Assembly: GCA_020310875.1 (NCBI GenBank)
Contig: CM035407.1
Coordinates: forward strand, 88,439,632 to 88,503,631
DNA length: 64,000 bases
Direction of reading: 5' to 3'
DNA from: Ceratopteris richardii
Lineage: Eukaryota; Streptophyta; Polypodiopsida; Polypodiales; Pteridaceae
Positions within the stretch are counted from its first letter, which is position 1. Every line of letters begins with the position of its first letter. The notes below the pieces were generated by a model, which searched no databases, was not told where the DNA came from, and saw only the letters and a program-made list of their open reading frames with translations. Positions 49,640-60,491 of the stretch are shown piece by piece. Position numbers and translations under genes: made by a program.

Positions 49640-50667
49640 CACCTTAACAACAACAAACAAACACTTTTCGTGGATAGACAACACTTCTTAACACTCTTTT
49701 CAAGCAACACACATGCATACAAGCTCACAAAGAAGATGATACAGAGAGGAGAAGACACAAATTCGAAATTTTGTGCTCTTGATTCTCACAATGGCAAAAC
49801 GTCTTTACAAAGAGTCACAAATTGACTTATATACATGTGCTCTAAAAATGGTACTTTCACATAAGAGAGCAGCACTTTATTCCCTAAAAGGTTAATTTCC
49901 TACTAATTTACATGGGTAAGCTACTAAACTTTTGCGGGGATGCATCTAGAGGACTCCTCTAGTGCATTTACATCGGAAAATATATTACAAAATGATTATG
50001 ATACAAAAAATAAAGTGTCCAAATCGGAAAAATTTTGGGGCCCTTCTTTTTCTCTGCCTTGTGCTATTCTTAGCTCTGCAACACTCTCCCCCTCTTTGTC
50101 TTTGTCGTCCCTTGACAGGATTTACTTGTTTTCTATGGTGCTGTGGCCAAAGTCGATCACTTCTCACCTCTGTGGAAGTTGTAATGATATCGTTTTACCT
50201 GCGGGCAAGGAACTGATCATAACTCGGGACTTGTTGTATTGGTTGTGGCCTCTTCTTCTCTTTTCTTCCTACACAACCCGTGGATCATTTTCCAATTGCT
50301 CCTTAAATCTCGGTTGCTGTGTTAAGTTGGGCTGCCACGCACGCCACTAGTGGAAGGTATGAGGATGTGGTCCTTCAGCCTTCGATCTGGACCTTCCAAA
50401 GACCCAGATGTTGAAGGACCTCCTTGTGGTTCTAAAACCGCCCGATATCTTTTTGCACTTCTTCATGGATACTTCCTGGCCCTGGTTCCTCCTTCCCTCC
50501 TACGTGCTTTTCCTTGATGTGTGCCCTTGTGGGGCTCTGTGCAGAGATGGGTGTTGCGTGCCCCAGCGGGGCTTCTTGCAGAGATATATCTTCAAATATG
50601 ATCTTTTTAGTGAAGCTTCTTTCTTTGTCTTCTTCTTTTCTTCTTTTTGCTGGATTCTCCCTCAACA
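49640..50667 (-). repeat. 3' LTR region of gypsy F, two LTR-start-like junctions
   Basis: Reading along the minus strand, a polypurine tract and TGTTGAGG start lie at 50667. A second, related tract and TGTTGCAGAG start lie at 50083. The part from 50083 leftward looks like a typical LTR, with TATATAAG at 49826-49833. The left end is uncertain because the partner LTR is outside the window. Either the LTR is about 1 kb with an internal copy of the junction, or two related LTRs are stacked. Confidence 0.6.
49826..49833 (-). promoter_or_regulatory. LTR TATA box
   Basis: TATATAAG on the minus strand within the LTR of gypsy F, preceded by a GC-poor U3-like stretch and followed by a transcribed-looking TG-rich region. 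Confidence 0.5.
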
Positions 50668-51004
50668 CTGCCCCCCTCCTGAACTCTGTCGTCCCCGACA
50701 GGCTTTGGAAGTCCAGGGGAGTATGTTTTGTACACTTTTTGCTCTGTTTCATTAAACAGATTAGCTTCACGTATCATGAGTTGCTTCCACTATTTTACTT
50801 TCACACCATCATGTGGTGGCTATCTGTGGTCAGTGAAGAAGCTTAGCTCATATGCCACCAATCTCGCTCAAATTGGATGACATCTTTAAGAAAATTTCTG
50901 AGTCAATTTCAAAAAACCCTGTGAAAAAGGCTTCTTTGAATGTTTGCATATATATACTCGGTAAAAACATCAGCCTAGAATAATATGTCATTATTGTGGG
51001 TCGA
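50668..51004 (-). other. 3' untranslated region and polypurine tract of gypsy F
   Basis: About 340 bp between ORF3 stop and LTR. In element orientation it ends in CAGGAGGGGGGCAG, the probable plus-strand primer. Confidence 0.7.
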
Positions 51005-53899
51005 CTAGGCATAACAGACAAACAAAAATGAGATATCTGTTCCCTGATTAATGCCAATGAAATTTAAAAATGTATATGCCGCGTGCTTGAACACCTTCAA
51101 TACTGTAAGTATCATGCTTAGTATTTTATTTGCCATCTTGATTGTTAAATCGGGGATTGTTGTGTAATAGTGTAGACATTTGATGGTTTTTACCATGTAA
51201 TCCTCTATCGGTAGATAGTTATGAGGTGGACTTGGAAGTAGCGGATAATTCAACCACTGTTTGTTAATCACACCATTCTTCTGCATGGCCAAAAATTCTC
51301 TTGCTTCTCTGCGATGGGGTGTTGGAAAAAATGAAGGGTTTACCTGTAATAAATACGGTGCTGCTTGCCAGTGCACCCGCAATGTAGGATTTTTTTCCAA
51401 AACTTTTCTTCTCCATACAAGTTGTGCAGCTTCAAATTCTTCTTGAGTATAATTGAACATGTCATCTTTAAAATGCAACTGCTCATCTCGATTTATCTGT
51501 GTGATCTTCTTTATGTATTGCCTTGTTTTCTCTTTCAATAATCCGTACCGAATGTTGAAAGGCTTCATTATCGTATCCAAGTCTTTCCCCTTTATTTTTG
51601 CTTCTTTCATTACTTTCATTACTTCATTTTCGAAATTCTCTGTCAATCGGGACACCAATAGTGCCCGTTCCTTCTGACCTATTTCTGCAGTGTATGGCAT
51701 TGGATGATCATCATGTGATTCCGCTATCTGCTCTTTTATTGGAGAATTATAAATCGGGGGAGATAGAGGACGTACCTCTACCTCGTCAGTAGGATTCTCT
51801 TGTATTGGATCTACTGGTGTCCCGATGGATACTTTTTCTTCTGCCTTAATTTCTAATCGTGCAAGGCATTCAATCTTCTCTTTAACTTCTTGCATAGCTG
51901 TCCTGAGTGCCTCTTTTGTTGTAAGCAATTCATTACCGATTTTTGCGACTTGGTCCATGTTTTCACTGTAACTCACTACAAGTTTTCCGTGGGCAGTGTT
52001 CAGCTGTTTCTTAAGTTCATTGGTTTCGTTAACATATCTACATTCCCATTCTTCTCTTATGGCTTGCTCTTGTTTCAGCAAATCTGCATATTTCTCAATC
52101 TGATCTCTTAGTTCTTTCTGGTCAGTAGCAAAAGTCTCTTGCTTTTCTATAGGCTGGTCATACAGTAATGCCTTCATCAGCTCTTTATTGCGATTGCGTA
52201 AATTATTATTTTCTTCCATGTATACTTTTAGTTGTGTTTCCAGCAGATTACTTCGATCTTTCATTCTCTCTTTGTCGGCTTTGCTGGCTTCATGTAGTCT
52301 TTGTAAATCTGTCAGTTGTGTCTGTAACTGATGATGCTGCTTCATCAATGTATCATATTGTGCTTTGACAGCGAGTAACTCCGTTCCTTTGGCTGCAATC
52401 TCTTGTTGGGCCTGGATGAGCTGTGCGGACAGTTGCTCACTCATGATTTGAAATTGATTCTTTTCCCGCATGGCCTTGTCGTAATTCGCATCTGCTTCCA
52501 TCATTTGTTGTTGTGTATCCATGACTGTTTGTATCATTTGCTTGACTACCGGTTTTAAGTGAGTAACATCAATGTTTAACCAGGTGGTAGGAATGTTAGG
52601 TTCTTCACCTGTGGTAACATCTTTCCCTTGTGCCACATGTAATGTAGTATCATGGGGCTGCCGAATATGGAGTTGTATCCTTGGCTCAGCCTCCCTATGG
52701 TCAGTCTTACCTTGAGGAGTATCATCAAGCACTTCAATCACAATTGGTTCCTTATTTCGAGGGAAACTGTCTGTTTTATCCATGCATGTCTGTACTTCTT
52801 CTTTTACAGGTGGCACTGTATCTTGAGTTGTGATTGGAGCTTCCTTGATGCTGATCTTGGACGTATCATTCAATTGAATAGCATGCACTGGTTTAGTGGA
52901 TTCTTCTATGATCTTTGCCTGTGTCTGTTGGTTGTCCAGTGTAACTTCGACCTCATTGATCTCTGTCCATTCTTCATTGTGCGTTTCTATTCTTATGTCA
53001 GTATCCAATGTGTCTTTCTCGGGGCTAGATTCTTCATTAGAGCTCGAATCTTCTAATCCCAGTTCTTTATATCTGGCGGTTTGTTTTGGGGTCTGTTCTT
53101 TATCTTTCTGTTGTTGTATTTGGCTTGATTGTCTGTACTGATGACCTTGAACATTCAAGTTTACTTGCCCTTGCATGTACATATGTGTCTCCTCTAACAC
53201 TGCTGAGAGGTCCCTTTTTGTAATCGGCTGTTGCATCATAGGAATCTTTGGTAGAGTGTGTGTTCGCTTTGATTGTGGTGTCTCTTGAGCCTCTTCCTCT
53301 CTTAATCGTTTAGTCCCTCTCATAGGTTTCTTTGAACTAGTTCCCACTTCTTCAACAGAGATGAATGTTTTCTTTTTCTTTGGAACCATTGCAGACTTTG
53401 CATATTTTGCTAGGTCTATTGAGGTTGGCACCAAGCGTAAGCAGTTCTTCATGTCAAGAGCCTCATAAATGAGTAATGTCAATGTTGAACTTCCATTTAA
53501 GAACTTTTTCTGACCCCACTTTTTCTTTGCTTCGAATAGGCGATCCTGAATGCATGGAGTCATATTTACTTTATTTCCTACTTGTCTCATAGCATGTGAG
53601 AGTAATTGCACAACGATCTTTTGAGGTGTTGTATATCGATGCATACTCGGAAAGCAGAAATGTTGGTGAACTAAACGAACCGAGTCTTCACTATCTGATC
53701 TATTGATTTCCAAAAATGTTTTCTTTTTCGAATCATGACACTCATCCTTGAAATTGGTGAGTCCATCTTGGTTCCATCCAAAAGCTCTATTGATTACTTC
53801 ATGAGTGAATCTAATTGTCTTCCAGGTACCAACTTTGTCAAGTACTCTTGCTTCTGGGACTGATGCCTTATTCGATGCGGACTGTAGTGTATTCATCAC
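51005..53899 (-). CDS. Gypsy F ORF3, main frame (964 codons)
   Basis: Long intact frame after integrase, out of usual gypsy gene content. Residues 1-210: TIRFTHEVINRAFGWNQDGL, then FPSMHRYTTPQKIVVQLLSH and a basic patch (KKKKTF). Residues about 210-440: Gln/Thr/Glu-rich, disordered-looking. About 440-720: coiled coil (LQTQLTDLQRLHEASKADKE, RNKELMKALLYDQPIEKQET). The last 150 residues carry RREAREFLAMQ and QWLNYPLLPSPPHNY (WLNY near residue 882), shared with E. No signal peptide or clear membrane helix. Size and integrity suggest it is under selection. Function unknown: a capsid-associated or env-position accessory protein is possible. Confidence 0.85.
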   Translation of the reverse strand: MMNTLQSASNKASVPEARVLDKVGTWKTIRFTHEVINRAFGWNQDGLTNFKDECHDSKKKTFLEINRSDSEDSVRLVHQHFCFPSMHRYTTPQKIVVQLLSHAMRQVGNKVNMTPCIQDRLFEAKKKWGQKKFLNGSSTLTLLIYEALDMKNCLRLVPTSIDLAKYAKSAMVPKKKKTFISVEEVGTSSKKPMRGTKRLREEEAQETPQSKRTHTLPKIPMMQQPITKRDLSAVLEETHMYMQGQVNLNVQGHQYRQSSQIQQQKDKEQTPKQTARYKELGLEDSSSNEESSPEKDTLDTDIRIETHNEEWTEINEVEVTLDNQQTQAKIIEESTKPVHAIQLNDTSKISIKEAPITTQDTVPPVKEEVQTCMDKTDSFPRNKEPIVIEVLDDTPQGKTDHREAEPRIQLHIRQPHDTTLHVAQGKDVTTGEEPNIPTTWLNIDVTHLKPVVKQMIQTVMDTQQQMMEADANYDKAMREKNQFQIMSEQLSAQLIQAQQEIAAKGTELLAVKAQYDTLMKQHHQLQTQLTDLQRLHEASKADKERMKDRSNLLETQLKVYMEENNNLRNRNKELMKALLYDQPIEKQETFATDQKELRDQIEKYADLLKQEQAIREEWECRYVNETNELKKQLNTAHGKLVVSYSENMDQVAKIGNELLTTKEALRTAMQEVKEKIECLARLEIKAEEKVSIGTPVDPIQENPTDEVEVRPLSPPIYNSPIKEQIAESHDDHPMPYTAEIGQKERALLVSRLTENFENEVMKVMKEAKIKGKDLDTIMKPFNIRYGLLKEKTRQYIKKITQINRDEQLHFKDDMFNYTQEEFEAAQLVWRRKVLEKNPTLRVHWQAAPYLLQVNPSFFPTPHRREAREFLAMQKNGVINKQWLNYPLLPSPPHNYLPIEDYMVKTIKCLHYYTTIPDLTIKMANKILSMILTVLKVFKHAAYTFLNFIGINQGTDISFLFVCYA

Positions 53900-54198
53900 T
53901 TGTGTACATCTCTGGAAATCTGGCAGATAGATTGGAAGTCTTGGAATGCATCAATTCTTGCTTGTGTCCAAACATCGGTCATGCGCGGTAATCTTTGTAT
54001 GATAGTCTTGAAATCTTGTGACATGATAGGAAAGTAGTGATCCCTATCCATTATCTTGATGGTCGCCATGAAAATGAGTTCGGACACTGGTTGATCATCA
54101 AGAAACCAATGACCTCTTGCCGTCCTTATTGATTCCAAGGGAAGAAGCTGGATCTCTTCCTCTTGCATAGCCTCGGAATTAGAAGATGCCATCTGCAC
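53896..54198 (-). CDS. Gypsy F ORF3, N-terminal frame
   Basis: 100 codons from MQMASSNSEAM: ESIRTARGHWFLDDQPVSEL, then MDRDHYFPIMSQDFKTIIQR and VWTQARIDAFQDFQSICQ. It aligns with the start of E ORF3. It overlaps the 964-codon frame by four bases (frame change at the ATGA-type junction), so either a single frameshift split one protein or the two are translated by re-initiation. Confidence 0.8.
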   Translation of the reverse strand: MQMASSNSEAMQEEEIQLLPLESIRTARGHWFLDDQPVSELIFMATIKIMDRDHYFPIMSQDFKTIIQRLPRMTDVWTQARIDAFQDFQSICQISRDVHK

Positions 54199-54768
54199 TC
54201 AATATAGAGCAGTAATTAGTGGCAAGCTAGCATCAAGAATCATCCTTCACTTATCCTCATTGAATTTGGCAACTCTTCAAGTGGATTGTGTCATCCCTTC
54301 CCCGTGGGTGTGAGAAAGGTAACACCTAGAATTTTTCATACTTTTCTATATTTTATGTTATTGTCTGAAAGAAAATAGTAAAGTTAGTTCATAGCCGAAG
54401 CAGTTATTGAATCTTGAGTTATTCTCTTGAATTATGTACAAGTGCTCTCCTATTCCCCAAGAGGGAAATGTGCTTCACTATCCAGAAGTAGAAGAAGAAT
54501 GTGTCGAATGCTTGGTCTTGTAATGTGGCCCTATCATGCATACTTTGGGTTCTTGTGACTCCAAATGTGTGCAACTGGAGTTACAAATTTTCTTGTCTGT
54601 CGGCATCCAAATCTGCTTTATTCCATTGGGATAGCCTATATTTCTAGCATTCCTGGAGAATGTAGTGCTCTTTGTGCGGTACTTTTGTTTCTTCTGCTGT
54701 TCAAATCTTTGAATGATTTTTGTTGCATGGCGGGGTTCTTGCTCTATCCTGTAGTGGTTTATCCTCTG
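54199..54768. other. Spacer between PR2/WIPK and ORF3 of gypsy F
   Basis: About 570 bp without a coding frame on the element strand. The corresponding spacer in E is about 230 bp. Both start ORF3 from its own ATG, so a spliced or internal-start mRNA is likely. No splice site assigned. Confidence 0.5.
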
Positions 54769-55734
54769 TCATTTTTCCTTTAGACCATACTGACTCTCCT
54801 TGTGCAGTGGCTCATCCTTTTTGATGACTGTCACTTGGGCACATGACTTGGGAATCCATATTTGCAGTCGGGTCGGCTGAGCGGCTATCACTTTCTTTGG
54901 TATCCATACTTTAATAACCTTTGGTGTTTTTGGGCGTCCAACATGACTTGTATTTTTATTCTGTTGTTCTTTCTGATGTCGTGAGTAGTTCTGTTGTTGA
55001 AGATACGCCTTCACTTGATCTTTTCTTATCCAAGCCTGTCTAGTGTAAGGAACGGGGTATATCCTTATGTGTGCAGATTCGTAATGGTTTCGCTGATTTG
55101 TCCCTCTGGTACTTGATTCCTCACTGAGGTTGTTTTTGGATAGGACACTAATCATGTGATTGACTGGATTAGAAGATTGTGTGCAATCGAGATTCATTGT
55201 GTCCTCACATGAAGTACTTGATGAAGAAATTTCCATAGTGCACGTGAACATACATTCATCATCATGCTCATTTAAGTGAGTTCTCGGTTCTATACTTTTG
55301 GCTTTGATTGGTCGTTCCTCTAGCCTGCTGAATACCTCACGATGTCCTATCTTGGCCGAGATGTATCCTAGGGCCAACTGTATAGTCACTTCATATTCAT
55401 ATATCCAATCTTGACCTAACATGAGCTCTTCGAATAAGTCTTGATCTTGACATACTAAGAATTTTTGTTCCATTGTGTTGTTTTCGAGATGTATAGGTAA
55501 GGTAATCTCGCCTATACATTTGGTAAGTTTTCCTCCTATTCCAATCAGCTATGCCTTAGAGGGCTGTAATTCTTCCTTGAGTTTTTGGGTCAACGAAAAT
55601 GTGATACAGCTTATAGCGGCTCCTGTGTCAATGAGTGCATCCACTAAGTGGTACTCTTTTGTTTTAGCACCCAAATTGAAATAAGGTTGCATCATTTCTT
55701 GACCTAGGTTTTCAGTGGCTCTAAAATTAGCCAT
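54769..55734 (-). CDS. Gypsy F second retropepsin-like protein and WIPK linker
   Basis: Starts MANFRATENLGQEMMQPYFN, 16 bases after the integrase stop. HLVDALIDTGAAISCITFSL has the canonical DTG. An in-frame TAG follows PSKA at about 55549. Then LIGIGGKLTKCIGEITLPIH and FLVCQDQDLFEELMLGQDWI (LG-x-DW end). The tail is basic with AWIRKDQ, VWIPKKV and IWIPKSC. With the TAG read through it is about 320 residues. The catalytic loop is intact, so proteolytic activity is possible. Confidence 0.82.
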
Positions 55735-55749
55735 TGGGATAAGTTCCTC

Positions 55750-57239
55750 TCATAGTTGATATCTCTCATCTCTCTCTCTCATCCACTCTTTTTGTTTCTT
55801 GATTCGTTCTAGCGCTTCTTGTCTGGCTTCTTCTCGTATCCTTTCTTCCTCTATGCGCCTATTTTTTCCCATTATTAATCGTGACATTATCTCTTCAGTC
55901 AATGGCTCTAGATATTTTTTCACTCGACATCCACTTATACAGTTTGGTAATACTTCTCCATCTAGGGTTGCTAAGCTGATAGCTCCGCTGGTGGATATGC
56001 GATTGATGATCAACGGGCCATATCCCCTTTTTTGCAATTTCTTTGCATGTTGTTTCAAAGTATAAACCAAAACTAAATCTCCTTCCTTCAGTTTTTTGTC
56101 TTTAATATGAGCATCAAAATAGGCTTTATGTCGCCTTTTAGCAGCATAAATCCCTGCTACTGCTTGTAACCTAGTTTCATGTAACTTTTCTATTTGATCC
56201 AATTGAGCTGATTGTTCATGTCCAGTCCACTCATAAGTTGTTGCTACTCTGAGAGTGGGTATTAAGAAATCAATTGGCAAAATAGCATTTTGTCCGTACA
56301 CTAAGTTAAAAGGATTAGTTCCTATGGCGGTCTTGTAGGCTACTCAGAATGCCCATAAAGCATGATGTAATTGTTTATCGCAATCAGATCTACCATTGTT
56401 CACAATTTTCGTGAGGACTGTACCTAAGATTTTATTTGAACTTTCAGCATGTCCATTGGCTTGTGGGTGATATGGGGCTGATTTCTTATGAATTACTAAG
56501 AATTCATTTAGTAGGGCTTCTATTACTTCATTCACAAAGTGCGTGCCTCCATCACTCACAATTTCTATTGGTAGTCCAAATCTAGTGAATATGTTCTCAA
56601 AGAGAAACTTGGCCGTAGTCCTCGCATCATTTTTTTTGGTTGCTTTTGCTTCAACCCACTTGGTTACATAGTCTGTGGCCACAATTATGTACTCGGCATG
56701 GGATCCTTTAGCTGGTGGGCTAATAGGTCCTATAAAATCTATTCCCCATTTAGTAAAGGCTCTGGCACTCATCATGGGTTTCAACGGCATTTCATCTCTT
56801 CTAATTGGATATTTCGTTCGTTGACAAGTATCACATCGCTGAACATATGTGGCTGCATCCTGATGTAGAGTTGGCCACGACATCCCTGCAAAGAGAATCA
56901 TTTTTGCTGTTTTATCTGCAGAAAAATGTCCTCCTGCAGCTCCTGTATGTGCCATCTCTAAAACAACAAGATATTCGTCTTCATGAATGCACATTCGTAA
57001 ATGATTGTCTCTTCCATGTTTGAAAAGTTGTTTGCATATAAGAGCATAGTCCTTGCTTTGTTCTACAGGTGCACGTTTCCTTGCTAGAGTGGCTCCTTCT
57101 AGGTACTCTGGGGTCTTCAAGAACTTTACCAGAGGCATACTCCATCTTGGTGCCACTGTGGTATAGCATAGAGTAGAGCTCTCTTCTGGATTTTGTTCTT
57201 GACAAGTTGGGTAGGCTGATACATAGTTATATGTATCCC
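55750..57239 (-). CDS. Gypsy F integrase
   Basis: HHCC finger EMAHTGAAGGHFSADKTAKM and WPTLHQDAATYVQRCDTCQR. Core WGIDFIGPISPPAKGSHAEY, VSDGGTHFVNEV and HPQANGHAESSNK (D, D, E present; the usual SDRG reads SDGG). A frame change at about 56342 precedes the C-terminal part, MYGQNAILPIDFLIPTLRVA, with KRRHKAYFDAHIKDKKLKEG and a charged tail of about 40 residues. The N-terminal boundary at about 57240 is a deletion junction with RNase H. Confidence 0.93.
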
Positions 57240-58835
57240 TCTGCATGAACTTCTTCACTACGTATACCATCCCTAGGCCTTCTTCTTCAATCGTGGTATA
57301 ATTGCACTCTGCTTGATTCAGCTGTCTACAAGCATAGGCTATAGGATGATGTAACTTCCCTGTATCCGTAGGTTGAGCTAAGATGCAACCAATGGCAAAC
57401 TTGGAAGCATCTACGTGAATGTGAAATGGTTTGTTCCAATTAGGTACTCGAAGGATTGGTGCTGAACTCAATCGACTCTTCAATTTGTTAAAGGCTTTTT
57501 CACATTCTTCTGTCCAATTAAATTGAGACAATAATGCATAAAGAGGTCTAGTAATTATGGCATACATATGTATAAACCTTTGGTAGTATCCACAATGTCC
57601 CATAAATGCTTGCACTACTTTAGCACTTTTTGGTCTCCGCAAATCCAGAATCACTTTGATTTTGTCTTCATCCATTGAAATTCCATTTTTAGAGACAATA
57701 TGTCCTAATATTTTTCCTTGTCGAACCATGAAGACACACTTTTCTGGATTGAGGCATACTCTATATTGTCGACATTTGGCAAAAATCTTTCCTAGTTCAG
57801 GGATATGTTCTGGTCGTATAGCTGAATAAGTGCATAAATCGTATAGCTGAATAAGTGCATAAATCCGTTGAAATTCCATTTTTAGAGACAATATGTCCTA
57901 ATATTTTTCCTTGTCGAACCATGAAGACACACTTTTTTGGATTGAGGCATACTCTATATTGTCGACATTTGGCAAAAATCTTTCCTAGTTCAGGGATATG
58001 TTCTGATCATATAGCTGAATAAGTACCTCCATGCTCTTTCTCAGGAACTCCTTGAATACATGGCACATCAATCTTTGGAAAGTGGTTGGGGCGTTGGTCA
58101 GACCAAAAGGCATAACCCTAAAGGCGTACACTCTCGATTTGGTTGCAAAGGTTGTTTTATGTTGGTCTTTAGGAGCAATGGCTACCTGATTGTACCCTGA
58201 AAAGCGGTCTAGGAAACTATAAACTTCCTTTCCTGCTACTCTTTCCAAAAGATGAACCGTGATGGGTAATGGGTAACTATCTCTTATGGTGGTAGCATTT
58301 ACATTTTTCAAATTAATGCATACCCTTAACTTGCCATTCTTTTTCGGTACAACCACCAATGGTGACACCCATTCCGTGTGTTCGATCTCATAAATGAACC
58401 CATCATCTAACAACTTATCTATCTCTTCCTTAATTTTTGCTCAGTATACATCATTATATGTGTATGGTCTTTGTTTGGAAGGTTTAGCTCCAGATGTCAT
58501 AGGGATTCTATGGGCACATATAGAAGGATATACTCCTTTCAAATCCTTATATGTCCAGGCAAAGACATCCTTGTATTCTCGAATGAGTCATATCAGCTCT
58601 TGTTCTTCTTCCATTGAGACATCTTGCCCTATAAAAGTACATCGTTCTTCTCCTTCCTCTAATGTTACAATTATTTTCTTGGTCTGTTCTTTGTTGTCAT
58701 AAGCTATTCCTGGCTGTGCTTCTCGTTTTGGCATTTGAATAGTAATTTTCCTCTCTTCTACTTCGTATTTTTTGAAGTGTGCAGGCACTTCAAATTGGTC
58801 TTGAGGCTTGTTTTCTTCATCATCCTTTGATTTAT
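57240..58835 (-). pseudogene. Gypsy F reverse transcriptase-RNase H with an internal duplication
   Basis: RT: TEWVSPLVVVPKKNGKLRVC, FLDRFSGYNQVAIAPKDQHK, VMPFGLTNAPTTFQRLMCHV, then KSMEV. At this point a 194-bp-period duplication (57674-58024) replaces YVDD with LIQLYDQN and a stop. RT resumes IPELGKIFAKCRQYRVCLNP and KILGHIVSKNGIS. RNase H: KPFHIHVDASKFAIGCILAQ to GLGMVYVVKKFM, where it is truncated and fused to the integrase region. Confidence 0.92.
57674..58024 (-). repeat. Tandem duplication within gypsy F RT
   Basis: 157 bp at 57868-58024 repeats 57674-57830 with only a few differences. A nested 25-bp duplication, CGTATAGCTGAATAAGTGCA and five further bases, occurs at 57815 and again at 57840. 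The joint falls in the YVDD active-site codons. Confidence 0.88.
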
Positions 58836-60490
58836 CTAATATAAGCTCTTTTTCCTGTGTCCTTTCTTGATTTTTATTGCATTAGTTATGGCACTTACTT
58901 CTTGATTTCCACTTTCTGTTTCCATTTGCTCTTGCTCCATTTTAATGCTCTCATAATCCTCTTTCCATTCCTTTTCATTTACTTCTCCTTCTTCCGCCTC
59001 TAGGAGAACTACCACGTATAGACTAACGTCATATCCTTCCTCATCAATGCATTCATTCATGGTTATCACTTCTTCGTTTACACATACATCGAGAGTGGCT
59101 AAAATCTCCATCCAACCATGAGGTTCGAATTCTTCATCTAGGAATATTTGAGGCATGTAAGCTGGATCCTGTACAGACCTCGCAACTCCTTGCCATTGCT
59201 GCCATCCTTCCTTTCTCTCCTCTTCCTTTTTCATGGTTTGGCATATCCATAGATGAGTGTCTTCGTTCATCCATGATTGCTGACTTGAACCTATATTGTG
59301 AATCGATTGCTCGTCTTCCTCCTTATGAATCTGATTCCATTGCAAGGGAGGAACATCTTGGTACATATATGTGTGGAGATTTATTCTTGTGGTGGTTCCT
59401 TCATTTTGTAAGTATACCGCGTCCTTTCCCAAATCTTGCACTACCTTTAGCTGTCTCATGAAGGGTCTTCCAAGTATCATCTCATAATTGCTAGCCCTTT
59501 CAAATTGACATATCGCTAAGGTATGCTCGAATTCAACTCCGCAAGTGGTAAAAATTACCCTTTCCAATAATCCCGAGGGTCGTTCAGTGTGTCCGTCTGC
59601 CATTTGTATCTTCATGCACGTTGGTCTTAAGGCTGGTTTTCCCCATTTCTCCCAAATTTCTTTAGTAGCGATTCGTACTCCAGCTCCAGAATCTAAGATG
59701 GCTTTAGTGGTGTAACCCCTATAGGTAATTAGAAGGCAAGTGTTTCCTTCATCTCCTTCGCTGAAATCTCCAACCTTATCAACTGGGATTTTGACTGTGG
59801 TCACTTCGTCAGGCATCTCCTTCTCTTCCGCCTTGATCTCCAATTGACTGGTTAATTTCTCCTTCAAATGTGGTTTGACCTTCAAAAGTTCTTCCGATGT
59901 CAGAGTACAGGGGATTTTTACCCTTCTCAGGTGTTGGATGATGTTCGATGTTTGGATTGAGGGGTTTTGTTCTTTTTTTCTTATTGTCGGGATGCAGTAT
60001 AATTCCGAATTATGTTCGTATTCTTCTGTGTAATTTGGCAAAGCCTTTACACTGTCATTTTCTTTGTCACTTTGGTCAATTTGTAATAATCCTTCTCAAT
60101 TCAGTTCAAGTATCGAGTGTTCCAATTCACCTCCTGCTTCCAGCTCCTCAAAGGGTGGTTCTATTCCTTCCACTTTCTTTCATCTGTCTTCTTGGACTCT
60201 TGCCCACAAGTCTTTAGGCCATTCTCCATCTACTTCGGGGACGATGGATCCTTCCCTTTTATCCTCGTAGTGATTTTCATTATGTGTCTCACCATCTTTG
60301 GGTGTCTCAGGGTCATTAAGGATGACACACTCTTGGAATTCTTTTTTGGGAATTCGTGAATTGGGTAGTCGGAGAACAGGTTTTTCTAGGGTCTTTTGAG
60401 CTACTTCAATTAACTTTTTGCATATCTCCAACCTTTCTTTCTCTAAGTCACCTCTAGGATATTCTTTTTCATGCTGTTCAATGGTTGGTC
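58836..60490 (-). pseudogene. Gypsy F gag end, protease and linker
   Basis: Gag tail from GPTIEQHEKEYPRGDLEKER onward (interrupted by stops at about 60180 and 60042). Then a 401-codon frame with KIPCTLTSEELLKVKPHLKE and the protease TTKAILDSGAGVRIATKEIW (DSG), LRPTCMKIQMADGHTERPSG and MILGRPFMRQLKVVQDLG. The acidic linker to RT follows (HGWMEILATLDVCVNEEVIT). It reads through the protease-RT joint that is broken in E. Confidence 0.88.
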
Positions 60491-60491
60491 C

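Larger units (their letters stand above)
49640..60491 (-). mobile_element. Gypsy F (same architecture as E), 5' end beyond copia H
   Basis: Minus-strand Ty3/gypsy element: gag (part), protease, RT, RNase H (part), integrase, PR2, WIPK linker, ORF3, polypurine tract and 3' LTR. It is diverged from E (roughly half the residues shared in conserved blocks) yet has the same gene order, including the post-integrase genes. Its gag is cut at 60491 by copia H, and the rest lies outside the window. Confidence 0.9.

Noticed and set aside
49940-50846. Plus-strand Cys- and Leu-rich open frames that look like membrane proteins
   Set aside because: They are antisense to the LTR and 3' untranslated region of gypsy F. 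The composition reflects the pyrimidine-rich complement of a purine-rich strand.
51005-53899. Large coiled-coil ORF as a host cytoskeletal or kinesin-like gene
   Set aside because: It lies between gypsy F integrase and its polypurine tract on the same strand and matches ORF3 of gypsy E, so it belongs to the retroelement.
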